Translations under genes and position numbers: made by a program
Shown here: in pieces, positions 17,449 through 23,735 of the stretch
Position numbering within the stretch: the stretch's first letter is position 1
Layout of the letters: the number at the start of each line of letters is the position of its first letter
DNA from: Massilia pinisoli
GTDB taxonomy: Bacteria > Pseudomonadota > Gammaproteobacteria > Burkholderiales > Burkholderiaceae_D
Reading direction: 5' to 3'
DNA: 47,908 bases
NCBI RefSeq assembly: GCF_024753285.1
Contig: NZ_JANUGW010000033.1
Coordinates: 1 to 47,908 of the forward strand
The notes under the pieces: model-generated
The model's database searches: none
What the model was told of the DNA's origin: nothing
Seen by the model: the letters and a program-made list of their open reading frames with translations, nothing else

Positions 17449-18914
17449 GCTGCCAGTTGCCGGGCTTCTTCCGAATCGGGGAAGCGCGTCTGTAGCTGCT
17501 CGCGATAGCGTTGTGCCTGCCCCGTCTGCTGTGCCTTTGCGGACAGGTTAGCCGCCGCTTGCAAAATTCTGGGCATGGTTTCGTGACGGCATTCGCGTTC
17601 CAGCAGACGTTCGACGAGAAGGGAGAATGGTTTGATGTGCTCGACTCGTCCGAGGCGCTGCGCCAGCACGAGCGACACCGATTCCGTCAGTGCCGGCGTA
17701 GCACCACCGATCCTGGCGTATTCATGCGCCACTTCCTCGATCAGTGTTTGCAGCGCCGGGTCGCGCGCGGCGTTACCGGCGCGCTTGAACAAGGCGTGCA
17801 CGGTCTCGTGATAGTCCCGGCTCGACGGCGAGACCTTCACGACGCCATACAGCGCGCGCCACGCGCGGACATCGTGCGGATGGGTCTTCACGAGCTGGAC
17901 AGCCGTCCGGCGCGCTTCGTCCAGCTTCATCGCCACCATCGATTCCTGTATGGCAGAAAGCGCCGACCTGAACGGGGCATTCACGTCGATCTTTTCGACG
18001 AAATTGCGGTTGTAGTCGAGGCCGAAGCGCAGCCATAGGGCCAGCAACGTGAAGCCGAATAACAGCCCGCCGGTATGGGCCCAGTGCGCCACACCGTCAT
18101 CACTGTAGCGCGCTCCCAGCAATTCGTAGCCGACCCACACGGGAAAGACGATGAGCGCGGGGGCCCGTACATGCCCGCTGAAAAAGACGACGTTGTAGAA
18201 GAAGTTGATTTTTCTCAGGCCGTACAGGGCGATATACATGCCCATAAGGCCCGATATCGCGCCCGATGCGCCTAATACGCCGTGGTCGCTACCAGATTCC
18301 GACATCCAATATAGCAGGGTGCCGCCCAGGCCACTGCACAGATAGAGCAACAGGTACACGCCGCGCCCGACCGCGGTTTCGAGTGCAAAACCGAACAGGA
18401 ACAGGAAAACCATATTCCCCAACAGGTGCATGAAACTTCCATGCAAGAACATGCTTGTCAACCACGTGATCGGCCGCGCTTCCCGGGGATGAAAGGCGTA
18501 GGCCCGATTGCTGACCGCATCGACCAAATTCTCGAACCGGCTTCGCTCCGTTCGCCATTGTGGATCGACGTCCAGTTCCTTATGTAATGCTTGGGCGAAT
18601 TGCGGGTCGAAGGCCGCGTGCTGGAACTGCAAGTCGCGTTGCAATGACTCGTCTGGCTGCGCCGTGTCGTCGTCTGCGGTCGCATCCAGCTGTCGCTGCG
18701 CTTCGGGATCGATGCGGCTCAGGTAGTGGCGAAACGGCTGTTGCTCGCGCTCGTACAGGCCCGATTCCACATACCATCGATAAGATCGTTCCAGTCGCTG
18801 CGGGTCCTTGCCCTGATAGACGAAGAAGACCAGCACGTTGATGATGATGAGCAGTAAGGTCGCCAGCGGCGGATTTTTCCAATCAGGCCGGTTTTCTACG
18901 GGAACGATAAGCAT
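17433..18914 (-). CDS. Rhomboid-family intramembrane serine protease with helical C-terminal tail
   Basis: Predicted inner-membrane serine protease. The 493-residue protein has TM1 (LATLLLIIINVLVFFVY), a large polar insert of about 110 residues, then the rhomboid core: the FLHGSFMHLLGNMVFLFLFG helix, the nucleophile motif GASGAISG (Ser217 in this numbering) and the catalytic His280 in WAHTGGLLFG. Both catalytic residues are present. The C-terminal 190 residues are soluble and TPR-like, resembling the tail of the convergent B-box protein. Start: ATG at 18914 gives the usual MLIVPVENRPDW opening; a GTG at 18935 is in frame, and neither has a strong ribosome site. The 16-bp tail-to-tail overlap with the B-box gene allows antisense interplay. 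Substrates are unknown. Confidence 0.9.
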   Translation of the reverse strand: MLIVPVENRPDWKNPPLATLLLIIINVLVFFVYQGKDPQRLERSYRWYVESGLYEREQQPFRHYLSRIDPEAQRQLDATADDDTAQPDESLQRDLQFQHAAFDPQFAQALHKELDVDPQWRTERSRFENLVDAVSNRAYAFHPREARPITWLTSMFLHGSFMHLLGNMVFLFLFGFALETAVGRGVYLLLYLCSGLGGTLLYWMSESGSDHGVLGASGAISGLMGMYIALYGLRKINFFYNVVFFSGHVRAPALIVFPVWVGYELLGARYSDDGVAHWAHTGGLLFGFTLLALWLRFGLDYNRNFVEKIDVNAPFRSALSAIQESMVAMKLDEARRTAVQLVKTHPHDVRAWRALYGVVKVSPSSRDYHETVHALFKRAGNAARDPALQTLIEEVAHEYARIGGATPALTESVSLVLAQRLGRVEHIKPFSLLVERLLERECRHETMPRILQAAANLSAKAQQTGQAQRYREQLQTRFPDSEEARQLAAYPAT

Positions 18915-19035
18915 CGGATTTGTCAGGGTAAGCACCCGTCACGAACGGGCAGCAGCCAACTTCGTCTAGTTATTCAAGCCAATAGCGACAGGTGCAGAGT
19001 TAATGCCATTTCCTTGTCGATTGGAAATATATCAA

Positions 19036-19059
19036 CATCTTACATGCCTTCGTAAGATG
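19036..19059. repeat. Perfect 8-bp inverted repeat upstream of the rhomboid gene
   Basis: CATCTTAC (19036-19043) and GTAAGATG (19052-19059) flank an 8-base spacer, inside the roughly 290-bp AT-rich gene-free stretch between the kinase 3' end and the rhomboid 5' end. It could be an operator for the rhomboid gene or a weak terminator of the kinase transcript; there is no U-tract in the minus-strand direction. Nothing else recognisable was seen in 18915-19204. Confidence 0.4.
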
Positions 19060-19204
19060 CGCGAACCAGGAAATGATCAGAAGCGAACGCGCCGTGACGT
19101 TGTCATACTCGTGCCCCGGAGATGTCAGTGACCAGCTCCAGGCTTTGCTGGCTACGTTCGACAGGCAGCCGTGTGCGCGCGCTGATGGTACGCGCCCCAG
19201 CCGG

Positions 19205-20665
19205 CTACACCGCCCGCGGCAGCGTGATCGTCACGCGCAAGCCGCCTTCCGCACGATTCGCGGCCGAGATACGTCCACCGTGCGTCTCGACGACACGCTT
19301 GGCGATCGCGAGGCCGAGCCCGTGGCCGTCGACGTTGTTGTGCGCCGGGTTCGAGCGGAAGAACGGTTCGAACACGTCGCCGAGGTGGTCCGGCGCGATG
19401 CCGGGGCCTTGGTCGAGCACCTCGATGTGCACGAGGGCGCCGTCCGGATGCACGCCCACGTCCACGCGTCCGCCCGCACCGTGCTTGACCGCGTTGCGCA
19501 CGATGTTTTCGACGGCGCTCCACAGCAGGTCCGGTGCGCCGCACACGGTCACCGGTTCCGGCGCCTCGACGGCGACTTCCACGCCGGCTTCGAAGCGGGC
19601 GTCGTCCGCGATTTGGTCGACCATTTCGACGAGGTCCACGTGTTCCGTCGCGGGCAGCGCCGTCGCCGCTTCCAGGCGCGACAAGGTCAACAGCTCGCCG
19701 ACGAGGCGGTCCATGCGCACGCTCTCGCGCTCGATGCGTTCAAGTGACGCCTGCAGGCGCTCCGGTTGCTGGTGCGCGAGCCCGATGGCGGCCTGCAGCC
19801 GGGCCAGCGGCGAGCGCAGTTCGTGCGAGACGTCGTGCAGCAGCCGGCGCTGGCCATCCATCAGCGCGCGCAGGCGGGCACTCATGCGGTCGAAGTCGTG
19901 CCCCAGTTCCGCCAGCTCGTCGCCGATCAGCCGCGGCGGCGTGTGCGCGAATTTCGGCGCGAGGTCGCCGGCGGCGGCCGCGTCGAACGCGCGCTGCAAG
20001 GCCCGGATGGGACGCGAAAAATACCAGGCGAGGAGGGCGGCGAACAGCAGGCTGGCCAGCACGGCGGCGGCGAGCGGCAGCCAGGGCCCCACGTGGCGGC
20101 CGAATTCCGGCGGCAGGCCGACCCAGCCACCACCCGGGCCGCCGGGACCCCGGCCGCCGTCCATGCGGGGCCCGCCGGGCCCGTCGCCCGGTCCGCCGTC
20201 GCGTGGCCCCGGGCCGGGCGGGCCGAAGCCGGGCCGGCCGGGAACGTCCATGGGCGGCATGTGCCATGCGCGCGAGGCGAATGCGACGTAGTGGCGGCCG
20301 TCGGCGCCCGTCAGGTGCGCGACGGCGTGCCCGTGGCCATCGGCGTTCAGGTCGCGCTCGACTTCTTCGCGCAGCCTGGCGGGAACGGGCCGGTCGAGCA
20401 GTTCGTGGCCTTGTTCGTCCAGAACGTACAACTGCATGCGGCGGCTGGTGGCGGCCAGGTCGCGCAGCGCGTCGATGCCGCCGTGCTTGAGCGTGGCGGC
20501 CGCGGCATCCAGCATGATCGTGGCGGGCGGGCTCGTGTCGAGCGTGGGTTCGCCGTGGTGGTGACGCGCCTGGTCGCGCAGCCACAGGGTGCCGCCGATG
20601 CCGATCAAGGCGGCCACCTGGGCCAGCAGGATGGACAGGAAGAACTTCCAGAACAGCCGGCCCAT
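19205..20665 (-). CDS. Cpx-like envelope-stress sensor histidine kinase
   Basis: Inner-membrane sensor kinase, 486 residues. TM1 is at about 7-29, a periplasmic domain at 30-192, TM2 at about 195-216, then HAMP (about 217-270). The HisKA domain carries phospho-acceptor His281 in DVSHELRSPLARLQ. The HATPase domain carries the N-box Asn391, DQGPG at 418-422 and GHGLGLAIAKR. The periplasmic domain ends in an unusual Gly/Pro/Arg/Asp-rich stretch (about 142-180) before TM2. Its start lies two bases after the response-regulator stop, so the pair is an operon. The CpxA-like reading rests on the kinase type, the CpxR-like partner, the divergent Spy/CpxP-like gene and the CpxR-type box; the inducing signal is not known. 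The upstream open frame from 20917 is a shadow of the regulator gene. Confidence 0.9.
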   Translation of the reverse strand: MGRLFWKFFLSILLAQVAALIGIGGTLWLRDQARHHHGEPTLDTSPPATIMLDAAAATLKHGGIDALRDLAATSRRMQLYVLDEQGHELLDRPVPARLREEVERDLNADGHGHAVAHLTGADGRHYVAFASRAWHMPPMDVPGRPGFGPPGPGPRDGGPGDGPGGPRMDGGRGPGGPGGGWVGLPPEFGRHVGPWLPLAAAVLASLLFAALLAWYFSRPIRALQRAFDAAAAGDLAPKFAHTPPRLIGDELAELGHDFDRMSARLRALMDGQRRLLHDVSHELRSPLARLQAAIGLAHQQPERLQASLERIERESVRMDRLVGELLTLSRLEAATALPATEHVDLVEMVDQIADDARFEAGVEVAVEAPEPVTVCGAPDLLWSAVENIVRNAVKHGAGGRVDVGVHPDGALVHIEVLDQGPGIAPDHLGDVFEPFFRSNPAHNNVDGHGLGLAIAKRVVETHGGRISAANRAEGGLRVTITLPRAV

Positions 20666-20667
20666 CG

Positions 20668-21354
20668 CTACTCGCGGATCAGCTGGTAGCCGAGACGGTA
20701 GACGGTCTGCAGGCAGGAACGGCCGTCGGACAAGGTGCCCAGCTTGTGGCGCAGGCTCGACAGGTGCACGTCGATGTTGCGGTCGAAGCGGGCCAGCGGG
20801 CGGCCCAGTCCCTGCTCGGACAGGTCGTTCTTGCTGACGGGGCGGCCGGCGTTGCGGGCGAGGACTTCGAGCAGATTGAATTCGGTGCTGGTCAGTTCCA
20901 GCGGCTGGCCCTCCCACGTGGCGCGACGCTGCTCCGGCAGCATCGTCAGCTTGCCCACGGTGAGCGTGATGCCGGGACCGTCGTGCGGCGACCCTTGCGT
21001 ACGGCGCAGGATGGCGCGCACACGGGCCGTCAGCTCGCGCGGCGTGCAGGGCTTCGTGACGTAGTCGTCGGCGCCGAGCTCGAGGCCGAGGATGCGGTCG
21101 GCGTCGTCGCCGCGGCCCGTCAGCATCAGGATCGGCATGCGGCTGGCGGCGCGGATGCGGCGCAGCGTGTCGATGCCGTTCATGCGGGGCATCATCACGT
21201 CGAGGATGGCGATCGCGTACTGGCCCGTCAGCGCCTCGCGCGCACCCGTCTCGCCATCGTGGGCGCAGGCGACGCGAAATCCTTCCTGCTCCAGGTATTC
21301 GGCAAACATGGCGACGAGTTCCGTGTCGTCGTCGATGAGTAGGACTTGGTTCAT
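20668..21354 (-). CDS. OmpR/PhoB-family response regulator, CpxR-like
   Basis: Cytoplasmic transcription factor of 228 residues. The receiver domain (1-115) has the acidic pocket Asp8-Asp9-Asp10, phospho-acceptor Asp52 (AILDVMMPRMNG), the switch Thr (MLTGRGDDADR) and Lys in VTKPC. The C-terminal winged helix (about 130-226) contains LTSTEFNLLEVLARNAGRPVSK-type residues and the DVHLSSLRHKLG recognition helix. It should be phosphorylated by the kinase encoded two bases downstream. A GTAAA-N5-GTAAA box 52 bases upstream of its start suggests that it controls itself and the divergent periplasmic gene. The start at ATG 21354 gives the normal N-terminus. Confidence 0.93.
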   Translation of the reverse strand: MNQVLLIDDDTELVAMFAEYLEQEGFRVACAHDGETGAREALTGQYAIAILDVMMPRMNGIDTLRRIRAASRMPILMLTGRGDDADRILGLELGADDYVTKPCTPRELTARVRAILRRTQGSPHDGPGITLTVGKLTMLPEQRRATWEGQPLELTSTEFNLLEVLARNAGRPVSKNDLSEQGLGRPLARFDRNIDVHLSSLRHKLGTLSDGRSCLQTVYRLGYQLIRE

Positions 21355-21405
21355 GGTCGCATCTTAGCGCACGGACGCTGCACCTACCACGCCGGCCCGG
21401 TGCCC

Positions 21406-21420
21406 TTTACGCCGTTTTAC
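21406..21420. promoter_or_regulatory. CpxR-type operator box between the regulator and the Spy/CpxP-like gene
   Basis: TTTAC-GCCGT-TTTAC on the plus strand is, on the minus strand, GTAAA-N5-GTAAA, the exact consensus described for CpxR boxes in enterobacteria. A third half-site-like GTTTAAC follows two helical turns further on (21435-21441). The box lies 52 bp from the regulator start and 72 bp from the Spy/CpxP-like start, well placed to control both divergent genes. Confidence 0.65.
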
Positions 21421-21491
21421 ATGGCGACAACACCGTTTAACACGGGGGAATCCGACAATGCAATCTCCGAACAACAACAAGGATGACGAAC

Positions 21492-22046
21492 ATGAACACT
21501 TCCCGTTTCTCCGCCGCGGCCGCGCTGCTCGCCGCGTGCCTGGCCGCCACCTGCGCCGCCCCGGCATTTGCCGCTGCCGCGGCTGACGCGCCGCCTGCGG
21601 CCGAACAACCCGGGCCCGGTGGCGACCACGAGCACGGCCCGGGCCATCACGGTTTCGGCCCCCACGGACCCGGCGCGCCGGGTCCGGACATGCCGTTCGG
21701 TCACATGGCGCTGCATCGCCTGAACCTCAGCGAGGCGCAGCAGGACAAGGTGTTCGCCATCATGCACGCCGCGGCGCCGGAGCACCACGAGCACGAAAAG
21801 ACGATCCGCAAGGCGCACGAGGCCATGCGCGACCTCGCCCGCGCCGACCGGTTCGACGATGCGAAAGCGGCCGCGCTGGCCCGTGACCTCGGCCAGGCGG
21901 TCGGCGCCGAAGCGCTGCTGCATGCGCGCACGGAAGCGCAAATCCTCGCCGTTCTGACGCCGGCGCAGCGCGAGCAGCTGCGCCTGCATCACATGCGCGG
22001 CCACGAGGGAGGCGACCGTCCGGAAGGTCCGCCGGAGCGCCGCTGA
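21492..22046 (+). CDS. Spy/CpxP-like periplasmic stress protein (LTxxQ family)
   Basis: A 184-residue exported protein. It has a signal peptide of about 27 residues ending APAFA, a low-complexity His/Gly/Pro stretch (about 38-65, HEHGPGHHGFGPHGPG), then the helical Spy/CpxP region. The two LTxxQ-type motifs appear as LSEAQQ (about 77) and LTPAQ (about 155). Proteins of this family act as ATP-independent periplasmic chaperones or as brakes on CpxA. The start ATG 21492 was preferred to ATG 21483 because AAGGA lies eight bases before it and abuts the other. It is divergent from the two-component operon and shares the CpxR-type box. The His-rich stretch could bind metal (inference). Confidence 0.85.
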   Translation: MNTSRFSAAAALLAACLAATCAAPAFAAAAADAPPAAEQPGPGGDHEHGPGHHGFGPHGPGAPGPDMPFGHMALHRLNLSEAQQDKVFAIMHAAAPEHHEHEKTIRKAHEAMRDLARADRFDDAKAAALARDLGQAVGAEALLHARTEAQILAVLTPAQREQLRLHHMRGHEGGDRPEGPPERR

Positions 22047-22065
22047 ACGGGTACGGCCGCACGGC

Positions 22066-22093
22066 CCGCGGACGCGCGGGCGTGCGTCCGCGG
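22066..22093 (+). terminator. Strong GC hairpin after the Spy/CpxP-like gene
   Basis: A perfect 10-bp stem (CCGCGGACGC / GCGTCCGCGG) with an 8-base loop starts 20 bases after the stop codon. It lacks an adjacent U-tract, so it may stabilise the mRNA 3' end or terminate weakly. Confidence 0.45.
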
Positions 22094-22111
22094 CCGCCCC
22101 GGTGTAGGCGT

Positions 22112-22147
22112 TTCCCTCTAAACCAAGGGAAGTAATGACATTACAAT
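22112..22147 (+). promoter_or_regulatory. Adjacent palindromes with a -10-like element before the hydrolase gene
   Basis: TTCCCT-N8-AGGGAA (22112-22131) is followed directly by the perfect palindrome GTAATG-A-CATTAC (22132-22144), which overlaps a -10-like TACAAT (22142-22147). This arrangement suggests a regulated promoter with transcription starting near 22154, consistent with translation from ATG 22186. There is no good -35 match. Confidence 0.35.
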
Positions 22148-22185
22148 GGCGTCGTTCCGACTACACGCCGTGTCACTCCTTTCCG

Positions 22186-23022
22186 ATGTCTAAGCCACTC
22201 CTCCATTTCACCCACGGGAACAGTTATCCGGCGGGATCGTACGGCCGCCTGCTCGACGACCTGCGCCGCGACTTCGACGTGCGCACGACGGACATGCTGG
22301 GCCACGACCCGCGCTATCCCGTGCGCGACAATTGGCATACGCTGATCGACGAATTGATCGCGCAGCTGGAAGCGTACGGCCAGCCCGTCATCGTCGTCGG
22401 GCATTCGCTGGGCGGCGCGGTCGGCATGCTTGCGGCGCACCGCCGTCCGGACCTGGCGCGCTGCGTCGTGATGCTGGATTCGCCCGTCGTCGCAGGCTGG
22501 CGCGCGCAGGTGTGGCGGCTCGTGAAGCTGCTCGGGCTGCGCGAGCGGCTGTCGCCCGGCGCGCTGGCGGCGCGGCGCCGCAACGTGTGGCCGTCGCGCG
22601 CGGCCGCGCACGAACACTTCATGGCGAAGCCGATCTTCCAGGCGTGGGCGCCGGGCGCGCTCGACGACTATCTCGACAACGGCCTGAAGCCGCACCCGGA
22701 CGGCGTGCAACTGCGCTTCGACCGTGACGTCGAGGCGGCGATCTACAGCACGCTGCCGCACGATATGGACCGCGTGCTGCGCGCGCCGTATCCGGTGCCC
22801 GTCGGCTTCATCGCCGGCACCGATTCCGCCGAGCTGCGCCAGGCGGGCCTGGACGGCACGCGCCGCCTGGTCGGGGCGAATTTCGTCACGATCGACGGGA
22901 CGCACCTGTACCCGATGGAACAGCCGGCGCTGACGGCCCAGCTGACCCGCGAGATGATCGCGCGCCTGCTGGCGCAGGCCAACGAAAAAAAGGCGGGCCG
23001 CCCCGCGGCGCTTTTCGCGTAA
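22186..23022 (+). CDS. Alpha/beta-hydrolase family protein
   Basis: A 278-residue predicted cytoplasmic hydrolase of unknown substrate. The oxyanion region HFTHGNSYPAGSY is at the N-terminus, the nucleophile elbow is VGHSLGG (Ser about 82), and the likely catalytic His lies in DGTHLYPMEQP near the C-terminus. The start is uncertain. ATG 22186 gives the expected N-terminus and lies after a possible promoter but has no ribosome site; ATG 22135 is preceded by AGGGAAG and would add 17 residues. It is followed at 45 bp by dcd, probably with a terminator or attenuator between. Confidence 0.8.
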   Translation: MSKPLLHFTHGNSYPAGSYGRLLDDLRRDFDVRTTDMLGHDPRYPVRDNWHTLIDELIAQLEAYGQPVIVVGHSLGGAVGMLAAHRRPDLARCVVMLDSPVVAGWRAQVWRLVKLLGLRERLSPGALAARRRNVWPSRAAAHEHFMAKPIFQAWAPGALDDYLDNGLKPHPDGVQLRFDRDVEAAIYSTLPHDMDRVLRAPYPVPVGFIAGTDSAELRQAGLDGTRRLVGANFVTIDGTHLYPMEQPALTAQLTREMIARLLAQANEKKAGRPAALFA

Positions 23023-23028
23023 AATTGC

Positions 23029-23050
23029 GGGATTGTTATCCCTCTTTTTT
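23029..23050 (+). terminator. Short hairpin with T-tract between hydrolase and dcd
   Basis: GGGAT-TGTT-ATCCC followed by TCTTTTTT, starting seven bases after the hydrolase stop. The stem is only 5 bp, but the T-tract is good. It would end or attenuate transcription just before dcd. Confidence 0.45.
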
Positions 23051-23067
23051 GGAAAAGAAGCCCAGCG

Positions 23068-23634
23068 ATGAGTATCAAGAGCGACAAATGGATACGCCGG
23101 ATGGCGGAAGAACAGGGCATGATCGAACCGTTCTCGCCGAAACAGGTGCGCGAGACGGACGGCCGCAAGATCATTTCGTGGGGCACTTCGTCGTACGGCT
23201 ACGATATCCGCTGCGCCGACGAATTCAAGGTGTTCACGAACATCAACAGCACGATCGTCGACCCGAAGAACTTCGATTCGAACTCGTTCGTCGACGTGAA
23301 GAGCGACGTGTGCATCATCCCTCCGAACTCGTTCGCGCTGGCGCGCACGATTGAATACTTCCGCATCCCGCGCAACGTGCTGACCGTCTGCGTGGGCAAG
23401 TCGACCTATGCGCGCTGCGGCATCATCGTCAACGTGACGCCGTTCGAGCCGGAATGGGAAGGGTACGTCACCTTGGAGTTCTCGAACACGACGCCGCTGC
23501 CGGCGAAGATCTACGCGGGCGAGGGCTGCGCGCAGGTGCTGTTCTTCGAGAGCGACGAAGTGTGCGAGACCTCGTACAAGGACCGCGGCGGCAAGTACCA
23601 GGGGCAGCATGGGGTGACGTTGCCCAAGGCCTGA
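23068..23634 (+). CDS. dcd: dCTP deaminase
   Basis: Converts dCTP to dUTP, feeding dUMP to thymidylate synthase. The 188-residue length is normal for the homotrimeric enzyme. Family blocks are present: SYGYDIRCADEF, the GKSTYARCGI nucleotide-binding loop (residues 110-119) and the EGYVTLEFSN block holding the catalytic Glu near residue 137. Its product pathway links to thyA and folA, encoded about 3.7-5 kb further on the other strand. A strong bidirectional terminator follows. Confidence 0.97.
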   Translation: MSIKSDKWIRRMAEEQGMIEPFSPKQVRETDGRKIISWGTSSYGYDIRCADEFKVFTNINSTIVDPKNFDSNSFVDVKSDVCIIPPNSFALARTIEYFRIPRNVLTVCVGKSTYARCGIIVNVTPFEPEWEGYVTLEFSNTTPLPAKIYAGEGCAQVLFFESDEVCETSYKDRGGKYQGQHGVTLPKA

Positions 23635-23650
23635 GCGGGTCGGGACGCAG

Positions 23651-23678
23651 AAAAAAAGGAGGCCGCGGCCTCCTTTTT
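23651..23678. terminator. Bidirectional intrinsic terminator between dcd and the decarboxylase gene
   Basis: A GC-rich palindrome (GGAGGCC-GC-GGCCTCC) flanked by seven A on one side and five T on the other. The symmetric A and T tracts let it end transcripts from dcd on the plus strand and from the decarboxylase gene on the minus strand. Confidence 0.88.
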
Positions 23679-23735
23679 GCATCGATGGTACGTTCACGCA
23701 TGGTGGGCACCCCGTGCCCACCGAACCTGTCCGGA

